A DNA stretch of 64,000 nt from Lachnospiraceae bacterium UBA7196. GTDB lineage: Bacteria > Bacillota > Clostridia > Lachnospirales > Lachnospiraceae. The notes under the pieces were generated by a model that worked only from the letters and a program-made list of their open reading frames with translations, was not told the origin of the DNA and made no database searches. The stretch is taken from assembly GCA_002490835.1 (NCBI GenBank), contig DKUU01000018.1, positions 124,001-188,000 of the forward strand, read 5' to 3'. Positions within the stretch are counted from its first letter, which is position 1, and each line of letters starts with the position of its first letter. Positions 1 to 7,758 of the stretch are shown piece by piece. Both the position numbers and the translations under genes were made by a program.

Positions 1-875
1 GCGACGAATATGCGCGCGCGGATGCGCGGGTGCGGGTCGTTCATCAGAAAAACGGCGGACCCACAGCGGCCTGTGTGGCGGGAATGGCTGCCGCGACCGG
101 CACTTATTATATGTTTGTAGACAGCGACGATTATCTGGATCCGGAAACGCTCTTTGAAATGGCGGATCGTCTGGCCGGCGTGCCGGGGGAGATCGTCTGC
201 TGCAATCATGTGCTGGAGAAGCGCAGGGAAACCGTGCAGGTTAAGTGCGCTCCGGAGCCGGGCGTCTACGAGGGAGAAAAACTGCGCGCGCAGATCAAGG
301 CAAAGCTGATCGGGCAGGAGCATAAAGTGATCCCATTGTCCCGCTGTATGAAACTTTGTGAGAAATCTCTCTTTGCGGGCAACGAGGGATATTACGATTA
401 CAGCCTTCGGTTCGGAGACGATGCGAATCTAATGTATCCCGCGCTGCTGGGCGCGGACAGGGTCGTGATCTTAAAGGATGCCTTCTATTACCACTACCGC
501 TATGTGGAGGGGTCTTTGGTACACGGCTATGACGCGGGACTCTTTGCGGGTGTGGAACGGTTAATGGAGGCTTTGAGACGCACGGCCGAGGAGAAGAAGG
601 CGCCGGATGCCGCAGAGGCTTCTGCGCGGGAGTATTGCTATATGCTCCTTTACGTGATCAAAAATGAGCTTCGTAGTCCCGATGGGGACTACCGAAAGCG
701 GATTCGGACGATATTCGGGCAGGAAAATATAAAAGAGCTGCTGCAGAATACGCCCATCTCTGTGTCGGAACGGTCGAATCAGCTCTTGTATGTGGGGATG
801 TGTTATCCCGGCGGCGTCCTTTTGCGGCTGCTTAGGCTGATTCTGCGCATCTACGATAAAAAGGAAAGAGCCTGA
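1..875 (+). CDS. Family 2 glycosyltransferase, 5' end cut by window edge
   Basis: This is the C-terminal part of a GT-A fold family 2 glycosyltransferase, which would add a sugar to a growing glycan at the cytoplasmic membrane face. The frame is open to the left edge: codons before the GTG at 30 read DEYARADARVR without a stop, so that GTG is internal and the N-terminal strand is missing. Visible marks are the loop QKNGGPTAACVAG, the metal-binding stretch VDSDDYLDPE, and a later GDDANLMYPALLG block followed by AFYYHYR, as in EpsJ/Cps-type members. Donor and acceptor cannot be read from the sequence. It ends 41 bases before the fucosyltransferase-like gene, probably in the same transcript. Confidence 0.85.
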   Translation, partial: DEYARADARVRVVHQKNGGPTAACVAGMAAATGTYYMFVDSDDYLDPETLFEMADRLAGVPGEIVCCNHVLEKRRETVQVKCAPEPGVYEGEKLRAQIKAKLIGQEHKVIPLSRCMKLCEKSLFAGNEGYYDYSLRFGDDANLMYPALLGADRVVILKDAFYYHYRYVEGSLVHGYDAGLFAGVERLMEALRRTAEEKKAPDAAEASAREYCYMLLYVIKNELRSPDGDYRKRIRTIFGQENIKELLQNTPISVSERSNQLLYVGMCYPGGVLLRLLRLILRIYDKKERA

Positions 876-916
876 AAGGAAGAGGGCAGGGCGGCGCCTT
901 GTCATAGGAGAGCAGC

Positions 917-1828
917 ATGATCATTATAAGAGTCATGGGCGGGCTGGGCAATCAATTGCAGCAATACGCGCTGTACAGAAAATTTCAGAGTCTGAAAACC
1001 GAGGCAAAGCTGGATCTTTCATGGTTTTCGCCAAATAGTCAGGCGGGGATGAGAGCGCCCAGAACGTTTGCGCTGTCTGACTTTGCGGATTTACCCATAG
1101 AGACGGCTTCCGAAGCGCAGGTGCGCGCCCTGCTCGGAAGGACCTATGAAGAGAGGGCGGGCTTATGGGAAAAAATGAGGCGGCGGATCGCGCCGGGGAC
1201 ACTGCCCCTGTTGGAAGAATCCGAAATGTATCAGGAAGAGATTTTTTCTTTCCGGGATAAATATCTGGTGGGCTATTGGGCCTGCGAAGCATACTATGGG
1301 GATATTCTGGGGATGCTTCGGGAAGAGATGCGTTTTCCGGAGAGTAACAATAAGAAGAATCAGGAGACGATGCAGAAGATGGCGGAGCAGACTGCCGTCA
1401 GCATCCATGTCCGCAGGGGCGATTATCTGGACGCTGCCAATGTGTCGATGTTCGGCGGTATCTGCACGGACGCATATTATGACAGCGCGATTGCCTATAT
1501 AAAAGAGCGATACCCCGAAGCGGTATTCTATGTCTTTTCAGATGATGCGGACTATGTGCGGGCGCGCTTTCAGGGGCCGGAGTATCGCATTGTGGACTGG
1601 AACCGGGGGGATGACAGCTTTTACGATATGCAGTTGATGAGCGGCTGTCACCACAATATCTGCGCCAACAGCACGTTCAGCTTCTGGGGAGCACGGTTAA
1701 ATGCGCATACCGACAAGTGTATGATACGTCCTTCCATCCACAAGAATACGCAAAATTGCATACCGGAGGAGATGAAACGGCTCTGGAAGGGGTGGACGCT
1801 CGTCGCGCCGGCCGGAGAGGTTGTGTAA
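917..1828 (+). CDS. Family 11 glycosyltransferase (alpha-1,2-fucosyltransferase-like)
   Basis: The 303-residue protein has the marks of GT11, a family that mostly transfers L-fucose from GDP-fucose in alpha-1,2 linkage. The N terminus carries GGLGNQLQQYALYR (residues 8-21), the peptide HVRRGDY lies at residues 164-170, where GT11 binds the GDP-sugar, and NSTFSFWGARLN (about 251-262) is the family's C-terminal signature. Length is normal for the family. The ATG follows an AGGAG site at 906-910. No GDP-fucose synthesis genes are in the window, so the donor would have to come from elsewhere; the fucose assignment rests on family membership only. Confidence 0.88.
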   Translation: MIIIRVMGGLGNQLQQYALYRKFQSLKTEAKLDLSWFSPNSQAGMRAPRTFALSDFADLPIETASEAQVRALLGRTYEERAGLWEKMRRRIAPGTLPLLEESEMYQEEIFSFRDKYLVGYWACEAYYGDILGMLREEMRFPESNNKKNQETMQKMAEQTAVSIHVRRGDYLDAANVSMFGGICTDAYYDSAIAYIKERYPEAVFYVFSDDADYVRARFQGPEYRIVDWNRGDDSFYDMQLMSGCHHNICANSTFSFWGARLNAHTDKCMIRPSIHKNTQNCIPEEMKRLWKGWTLVAPAGEVV

Positions 1829-1850
1829 GGGGCAGTGTTTATGCTATACT
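1821..1850 (+). promoter_or_regulatory. Candidate sigma-A promoter, extended -10
   Basis: TTGTGT (1821-1826) and TATACT (1845-1850) are separated by 18 bases. TG at 1842-1843 gives an extended -10 (TGCTATACT). The -35 overlaps the last codons of the GT11 gene. It would drive the pyruvyl-transferase-family gene and those after it. Confidence 0.45.
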
Positions 1851-1939
1851 AAACATGAGTTTTGCGGATCAGATCGGCGCAGCATTTTTGGTTCTGGCAT
1901 CTTAATAAAAGGAACAACACGAAAGGTTATTAGATAGAG

Positions 1940-3145
1940 ATGGAATACGGCAACGATAAAATTGTCCTGTATCTGCATGGCGGCAGCGGCAACCATGGCT
2001 GCGAGGCGATCATCAACAGCACCTGTCATATGCTGGAAGATATCCCCAAACTTCTCGTGACCAACAGCGAGCAGGAGGACAGGCGTTATACCCTTGAGCC
2101 GCTCTGCGATATTTTAGAAGAGCGTAAGATCGCGGAGCATTTTTTTGCCCATGTGTGGTATTATGTCTGGCGAAAGGTATTCCGCGATCCGGAGTCCTTT
2201 ATGCGCTATCGGTTTCGGGAGGTCATGAAAAAGAATCTCGCGCCGCTCTATCTTTCAACGGGCGGCGATATGTATTGCTATGAACTCTCCAAGCGGGAGG
2301 CAGTTACCGCAAACAGCGCTTTTAACAGGGCGGGGGCGAAGACGGTCCTCTGGGGCTGCTCTTTAGAGCCGGAACTTTTGGAGGACCCCGTGATCGTGGA
2401 GGACATGCGGCGCTACGCGCTGATCACACCGCGGGAGTCCATCACTACGCAGGCGCTTGCGGCGGCGGGGATTACGGAGAATGTAAAGCAGTTTCCGGAT
2501 CCGGCCTTTGCTTTGACGCCGGAGGAGACAAAGCTCCCCCATGGCTTTGACGAAGGAAATACGATCGGGATCAATATCAGTCCCATGATATTGCGTCATG
2601 AAACAAAAGATGGAATAACGATAAAAAACTATCGAAAACTAATTGATTATATTTTAGAAAATACGGATTGTCACATCGCCTTGATACCCCATGTGATGTG
2701 GAAGTATAATGACGACAGACTGACAGCGGCTGAACTTTATAACGGCTATCAGGGAAACGGCAGGGTGGTTATGTTCGAGGATATGTCCTGCCGGAAGATC
2801 AAATATGTAATTTCGAAATGCCGTGCTTTTATCGGCGCCAGAACGCATGCCACGATCGCGGCTTACTCTTCGTGCGTACCAACGCTGGTAGTAGGGTATT
2901 CCGTGAAGGCGCGGGGGATTGCCAGAGACCTTTTCGGCATGGAGGAACATTATGTGCTGCCGGTGCAGAGCCTTGCCGATCCGGAAGAATTAATAAACGC
3001 TTTTTCGTGGATGATGGAGCGTGAGGAAGAGATTCGGGAGCGGCTGCAGAAGATCATGCCCGATTATTGCAAACAGGCGGCCGCGGCGGGGGAAGAGATT
3101 CGTAAACTGTGGAAGAGTCTCCATGACAGCCGGACGGAGCAGTAA
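1940..3145 (+). CDS. Polysaccharide pyruvyl transferase family protein
   Basis: A 401-residue member of the PF04230 family (CsaB/WcaK-like), enzymes that attach ketal-linked pyruvate from phosphoenolpyruvate to sugars; some members act instead as GT-B glycosyltransferases. The N-terminal glycine-rich loop LHGGSGNHGCEAII (residues 11-24) and the C-terminal block CRAFIGARTHATIAAYSSCVPTLVVGYS, written here across its two halves CRAFIGARTHATI and AAYSSCVPTLVVGYS, are the family hallmarks. A second, diverged member lies at 43967-45073. A candidate extended -10 promoter precedes this gene, so it may begin a transcript. The ribosome site is weak (GATAGAG). Which sugar is modified is unknown. Confidence 0.8.
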   Translation: MEYGNDKIVLYLHGGSGNHGCEAIINSTCHMLEDIPKLLVTNSEQEDRRYTLEPLCDILEERKIAEHFFAHVWYYVWRKVFRDPESFMRYRFREVMKKNLAPLYLSTGGDMYCYELSKREAVTANSAFNRAGAKTVLWGCSLEPELLEDPVIVEDMRRYALITPRESITTQALAAAGITENVKQFPDPAFALTPEETKLPHGFDEGNTIGINISPMILRHETKDGITIKNYRKLIDYILENTDCHIALIPHVMWKYNDDRLTAAELYNGYQGNGRVVMFEDMSCRKIKYVISKCRAFIGARTHATIAAYSSCVPTLVVGYSVKARGIARDLFGMEEHYVLPVQSLADPEELINAFSWMMEREEEIRERLQKIMPDYCKQAAAAGEEIRKLWKSLHDSRTEQ

Positions 3146-3196
3146 ACCGTGCAGAGCAGCGGCCGATTCGCAGGATGGCCTGAAAGTAGATGAGAT

Positions 3197-4774
3197 ATGG
3201 GCAGAATACAGAAAGCCGGAAAAAACATCATATTCGGATATATCAGCACGCTGGTAATCCTGTTAGTAAACTTTATCCAGAGGACAGTCTTTATCTATGT
3301 GCTGGGCAAGACGTTCACAGGCGTCAATGAAACCTATACGAATGTTTTAAGCGTCCTGTCTCTGGCGGAGATGGGGATCGGCACGGCCTTAAACTACAGT
3401 CTCTACAAGCCGGTGGCGGAGCGCGATATCGAGAAGGTCAAGTCCTATATGCGCTTTTATAAAAAAGCATATCTGTCGATCGCAGGCGTGATCGCGGTCG
3501 TGGGGCTTGCGATTTCTCCGTTTTTAAAATATGTCCTGAAAAATCCGGGCAATCTGACCGTGAAGGAATTGACGCTGTACTATTATTTATTCCTGTTCAA
3601 CACGGTGATCAGTTACTTTGTCGCCTATAAATACAGCTTGTCAAATGCCGAGCAGAAAAATTATATTCAGACCAATATCACCACCTTGACGAAGATTGCG
3701 ACGGCTGCGGTGCAGATCACGGTATTGCTGCTGACCCGGAATTTTTTGTTTTATCTGCTGGCGCAGTCTGTGGTGGAACTTTTTCAGAAGATATTCGTGA
3801 CTGCTTATATGAACAGGGTCTACCCCTATCTGCGGGATCCGGATGTACAGAAACTGACGGCGGAGGAGACGCAGGTCATATCCACTAAGACAAAGGCGCT
3901 GATCTGCAGCAAGGTGGGGGATGTGGCCAGACTGCAGACGGATTTCCTCGTGATTTCTTCCCTTGTCAATGTAGATACTTCGGCCGTTGTGGGCAACTAT
4001 GTCTACATCATTACTTATGTGGGAAATTTTATTAATGTGATCTTTGAGTCGGTGATATCGGGTTTTGGCAATGTGGTGGCTACGGAGTCGAAGGAGAGAC
4101 AGTATCTGCTCTTTCGGGTATACCGCTTTTTTGCCTGCTGGCTCTTCGGGTTTGGTGCGGTGGGTTTTTATCATTTACTCACGCCGTTTATCGGCGGCGT
4201 GTGGCTTAGGAAAGAGGGCTGGACGCTGCCGCAGGTGACCGTGGCGCTTCTGGTGATGGATTTTTACTTAAAGGGCGGGCGCACGGTGCTTTTTAATTTT
4301 AAGATCGCTTCGGGACTGTTCGAGCAGGACAAATTCCTGCCGCTGATTCAGGGTGCGATCAATCTGGTGGTCTCCATTGCGCTGGTGATAAAGATCGGTG
4401 TGACCGGCGTCTATGTGGGGACGTTGGTGTCAGGTATTCTGGCAAACCTGATCCGCCCCGGCATTATCTACCGGGTCTGCTTTGACCGGAAGCCGTGGGC
4501 TTATTTCAAGGATTCCCTGAAATATCTGGCGGTCGTGTTCGGCGTGGGAGTGATCATCACACCGGTTTGCTCTGCCTTGATGGGAGAAGTTACGATTCTG
4601 ACGTTTGTGGTGATGGTCCTTATCATCACGCTGTTTTATAATCTGGTGTTTCTGGCGGTGTTTCACAGGACGGAGGAGTTTTCTTATCTGTGGACTGCGG
4701 TGGTGTGCAGACTGCCGGTTTTGGGAAAGATAGCCGCAGGGAGAGGAGCAGGAAAAGGAGGCGCGGATGAATAA
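3197..4774 (+). CDS. Wzx-type polysaccharide flippase (MOP superfamily)
   Basis: This 525-residue polytopic membrane protein belongs to the MOP exporter superfamily, whose Wzx members flip undecaprenyl-linked oligosaccharides across the cytoplasmic membrane. The sequence shows about twelve to fourteen hydrophobic segments. The start, GKNIIFGYISTLVILLVNF, then LGKTFTGVNETYTNVLSVL and AEMGIGTALNYSLYKP, is characteristic of Firmicutes flippases next to polymerases. The last residues overlap the next gene by 8 bases, suggesting translational coupling. A second, unrelated-looking flippase is encoded at 52733-54010, so this locus may export more than one lipid-linked product. Confidence 0.88.
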   Translation: MGRIQKAGKNIIFGYISTLVILLVNFIQRTVFIYVLGKTFTGVNETYTNVLSVLSLAEMGIGTALNYSLYKPVAERDIEKVKSYMRFYKKAYLSIAGVIAVVGLAISPFLKYVLKNPGNLTVKELTLYYYLFLFNTVISYFVAYKYSLSNAEQKNYIQTNITTLTKIATAAVQITVLLLTRNFLFYLLAQSVVELFQKIFVTAYMNRVYPYLRDPDVQKLTAEETQVISTKTKALICSKVGDVARLQTDFLVISSLVNVDTSAVVGNYVYIITYVGNFINVIFESVISGFGNVVATESKERQYLLFRVYRFFACWLFGFGAVGFYHLLTPFIGGVWLRKEGWTLPQVTVALLVMDFYLKGGRTVLFNFKIASGLFEQDKFLPLIQGAINLVVSIALVIKIGVTGVYVGTLVSGILANLIRPGIIYRVCFDRKPWAYFKDSLKYLAVVFGVGVIITPVCSALMGEVTILTFVVMVLIITLFYNLVFLAVFHRTEEFSYLWTAVVCRLPVLGKIAAGRGAGKGGADE

Positions 4775-5909
4775 GGTCCCTTTGATAGAAAATGCCTGCA
4801 AGGACTTGCTGCAGTACGGCGTATTCGATGGAAAGGCAAGGCTAAAATATCTGGTCAAGCGTTATCTTCTGGGGCGTAAAACTGCGGGCGAAGATCTGAT
4901 CTTCTGGCCGACGGGGCTTCTGGCGGCGGGCTTGTGGCGCTGTCGGCAGGAACTTTTAGCGGAAGCGGAGAATGCGGTCCGGCAGTCCGACGCTGAGGCA
5001 GGTGCAGGCAGTGAGACACTTCAAAACAGCAGGCAGACGGTCGGCATGATAGAGCGGTCGCTTTCAGCCTACTATGAGAGGTGGCAGAAAAAGGGCCTTC
5101 CCCTTCTTGTGATTGACGATCTGCTGGCAGGAGAGACGCTGCTTGACGCTTATGTACAGATGGAGAAGACAGGAAGCGAAAGCTGTCTTGGCCTGTCGAA
5201 GGAGATGCTTCGTAAGATGCTCGACCGGATGGCGGATTTTGCGGTGAAAGCCGATTGTGACAGGGCGGGGAGTATCCTGTATCGCCCGGGGCAGGGAAAC
5301 GGCTATATTTTTGTGGATACGATCGGACTGTGCTGTCCTTTTCTTTACCGATACGGTGATCTGTTTGGCAAACCGGAAGTTAGAGAACTGGCGCTGAAGC
5401 AGATCACGAATTTTCTGGTTTATGGCATGGATGCGGCGACAGGTCTGCCCTACCACGGCTACGACTTGTCGGACGGCGGCTGTAAATACGGGATCATCGG
5501 CTGGGGCAGGGCCGTAGGGTGGCTTCTGCGCGGCATGACAGGCTGTATGACTTCCGGACAGGGCAGGGAGAAGCTGAGCGAGCCTTACAGGGAACTGGTC
5601 GATACGACGCTTGCTTTTGTGCGGCCAGACGGATATGTCTCGTGGCAGCTTGCGGCGCTCGACGGCCCTGCGGATACGTCCGCCACGGGGATGCTCTGCG
5701 CGGCTGTCAAAGCGGGGATGGAACTTGGTATTCTGACAGGCGGAAATTATGAAAAAGCGCTGTCTGCCGGAAGGGCGGCGCTTGAAAAATCAGTCAAAAA
5801 CGGACGGGTCAACGACTGCTCCGGAGAGTGCGAGGGCTTTTCCTGCTATCCCCAGCGCTACGGGGCTTATCCGTGGGCGCTCGGTCCGGCGCTCATGGTT
5901 TTGCAGTAA
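4767..5909 (+). CDS. GH88/GH105-like (unsaturated uronyl hydrolase family) protein
   Basis: The 380-residue protein has the (alpha/alpha)6-barrel pattern of families GH88/GH105, which remove unsaturated uronic acids left by polysaccharide lyases. VDTIGLCCPFLYRYGD carries an aspartate at about residue 184, where the family places its catalytic acid. IGWGRAVGW (about 244-252) and DGPADTSATGM near the C terminus match family blocks. No signal peptide is visible, so it should act in the cytoplasm. It overlaps the flippase gene by 8 bases. A hydrolase inside a biosynthetic operon is unexpected: it may trim, recycle or proofread glycan, or may have a changed activity. I am sure of the fold family, not the substrate. 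Confidence 0.7.
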   Translation: MNKVPLIENACKDLLQYGVFDGKARLKYLVKRYLLGRKTAGEDLIFWPTGLLAAGLWRCRQELLAEAENAVRQSDAEAGAGSETLQNSRQTVGMIERSLSAYYERWQKKGLPLLVIDDLLAGETLLDAYVQMEKTGSESCLGLSKEMLRKMLDRMADFAVKADCDRAGSILYRPGQGNGYIFVDTIGLCCPFLYRYGDLFGKPEVRELALKQITNFLVYGMDAATGLPYHGYDLSDGGCKYGIIGWGRAVGWLLRGMTGCMTSGQGREKLSEPYRELVDTTLAFVRPDGYVSWQLAALDGPADTSATGMLCAAVKAGMELGILTGGNYEKALSAGRAALEKSVKNGRVNDCSGECEGFSCYPQRYGAYPWALGPALMVLQ

Positions 5910-5987
5910 GCGCGGGTAGATTGCTGCGGCTTTGGACGGAATGGACCGAAATGATGGATACAGATGCGGAAACGACAGAGGGATGAT

Positions 5988-7568
5988 ATGCCAAAACGAC
6001 TCAAACAATATGAACAAACGATTACCATACAAGAGGCGCTCTACTACGGCTTCTTTATCCTGCTTTCCCTGACAAAGGGTCTGGGATTTTACGAAGGGCA
6101 GAAGCTTTTTATCCTGCTGGTTGCGCCTGCAATGCTTTTGGGTTTCTTAAAAATCCTCTTGACGCCCTATACGAAAAGGCAGGCCGTCCTGCAGGTTTTG
6201 TTTCTTTTGCTGGCGGCGGTAGTCTTTTATAATTCGCGGCAGATCTCCGTGTTTTTTCTGGCGTTTACCGTTTTGGGCATGAAGGGGATATCTTTAAAAA
6301 AAGTGGTCCATATCGCGCTCTGGGTATGGACTGTATGCGGCGTCGCGCTGTCGTCCTTTTTCTTTTTCTTTTTGGAACATACGGTGTACCGGGTGCACGC
6401 CAAGCTGGGGCTGGGGCATATTTTTCGCTGGAGTCTGGGTTTCACGCATCCGAACATTTTACATGTCACCTATCTGTTCCTAAGCGCCTTACTCATCCTT
6501 AAACTGGAGGAGCGATATACAATTAAGACCTATCTGCTGCTGATGCTCGGCAATCTGCTGGTGTTTTTCTATTCCATCAGCTATACGGGGTTCGGCATTG
6601 AGACGGTGCTTTTGACGGGCGCGCTCTATGTGAAGCTGCGTCCCCGTTTTTGTATTGTGGAGAAACTGCTGGCGAATCTAGTGCTGCCGGTCTGCCTGTT
6701 TCTGTCTTTTGTTGTGCCGTTTTATCTGAGCTGGAATCCCTTCAGCGCGATCGTACAGGGTCTGGATTCTATTTTGAATACGCGAATCTGGCTGGCGCAG
6801 CAGTTTTTGAAATCGGAGTACAGAAGTCTTTTTGGCGCGGACATTACCAAGGTCGTTAAATCGTCCATGACGCTGGATAATTCCTACGTCTGGTGCTATA
6901 TCAATTATGGACTGATATCCACGATCATCATTCTTCTTAGTTATTTCATCCTGCTGTTTTATGATACCCATAAACAGCGGACAAGGGAACTGGTGATACT
7001 TGTATGCTTTCTGGGGGCGGGATGGACGGAACCCTTGTTGTTTAATTCTTCCTTTAAAAACGTGACCCTGCTCTTTTTAGGGAATCTTCTGTTTTTGCAA
7101 AAGGAGGGCGCGGCGGAATACGGTCTGTCATTTTTGATCCCTACGCGATGGCGGGAGGTCACTATCCCGTTTGCAAAGCTGCCGGACAGCCTTTTTGCGG
7201 CGGCGCGGGCGGTCTGCGGGAACAGGGCGCATAGGCGGAAACTATATGCCGGCGCGGCTGCGGGGGCGCTTTTGGGACTACTTCTTTGCGGCCTGTTGTA
7301 CAGGGAGCCGGCAGGCTATGTGGTGCCGCGGTTTTACACGGACGGCAGGGAAGAGACGTCTGTGTATCTGAAGAGCGCGGACGATCCCGCATGGGCGGGA
7401 TACCGGGTCATGAATTATCAGGACGCTGAAACGCCGATGCAGATCGTGGCGGGAAAGGCCGTGAAGCTGGAGACGGCGCGGTATTATGTGGGCGCGGGGC
7501 TGCTCGGGGGGCTGATTGGGATGCTTGCGGTGGTTATGCGTAAGTTATTGAAATTGTGCAAAGGATAA
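5988..7568 (+). CDS. Polytopic membrane protein, O-antigen polymerase/ligase candidate (Wzy-like)
   Basis: A 526-residue membrane protein with about ten or more hydrophobic segments up to residue 400, then a soluble stretch and two more hydrophobic segments near the C terminus. It sits directly after the flippase/hydrolase pair, where Wzy-dependent clusters usually keep the polymerase. The run SISYTGFGIETVLL and the long loop before LDNSYVWCYINYG fit the O-antigen ligase/polymerase layout, but Wzy proteins share little sequence, so the call rests largely on topology and position. I chose ATG 5988 because GAGGG lies just upstream; an in-frame ATG at 5964 lacks a good site. The stop codon lies in the left arm of a long inverted repeat. 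Confidence 0.6.
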   Translation: MPKRLKQYEQTITIQEALYYGFFILLSLTKGLGFYEGQKLFILLVAPAMLLGFLKILLTPYTKRQAVLQVLFLLLAAVVFYNSRQISVFFLAFTVLGMKGISLKKVVHIALWVWTVCGVALSSFFFFFLEHTVYRVHAKLGLGHIFRWSLGFTHPNILHVTYLFLSALLILKLEERYTIKTYLLLMLGNLLVFFYSISYTGFGIETVLLTGALYVKLRPRFCIVEKLLANLVLPVCLFLSFVVPFYLSWNPFSAIVQGLDSILNTRIWLAQQFLKSEYRSLFGADITKVVKSSMTLDNSYVWCYINYGLISTIIILLSYFILLFYDTHKQRTRELVILVCFLGAGWTEPLLFNSSFKNVTLLFLGNLLFLQKEGAAEYGLSFLIPTRWREVTIPFAKLPDSLFAAARAVCGNRAHRRKLYAGAAAGALLGLLLCGLLYREPAGYVVPRFYTDGREETSVYLKSADDPAWAGYRVMNYQDAETPMQIVAGKAVKLETARYYVGAGLLGGLIGMLAVVMRKLLKLCKG

Positions 7569-7681
7569 CCAACGCAGACGCGCTTGCGCTCCATTCCGGA
7601 CGTAGTGGTACTAGGCTCGAAAGAACCTCGCCAAGTACCAACGTCCTACAAGGGTCTGCTTATGGTTATCATTTGCACAAT
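7553..7681. repeat. 129-base branched inverted-repeat element
   Basis: Outer arms 7553-7570 and 7664-7681 pair at 17 of 18 positions, starting ATTGTGCAAA and ending TTTGCACAAT. Inside, GCAGAC (7574-7579) pairs with GTCTGC (7654-7659). A second long stem joins GGACGT/ACGTCC (7598-7603 with 7641-7646), TGGTACT/AGTACCA (7606-7612 with 7634-7640) and GGC/GCC (7614-7616 with 7630-7632) around a 13-base loop. The left arm includes the TAA stop of the Wzy-like gene. It could be a structured RNA, a small palindromic mobile element, or a terminator/attenuator, although no U-tract follows. Confidence 0.75.
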
Positions 7682-7758
7682 TAATATACATTATGATGTG
7701 GTTCGCAATGATTAACAATATAGAATAAATCAGGATGAGAGATGAGAAGGAAGACCGC

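Noticed and set aside
7553..7681. Integron attC-like site
   Set aside because: The size and palindromic build are suggestive, but the RYYYAAC and GTTRRRY core sites are not in the right places and no integrase is present.
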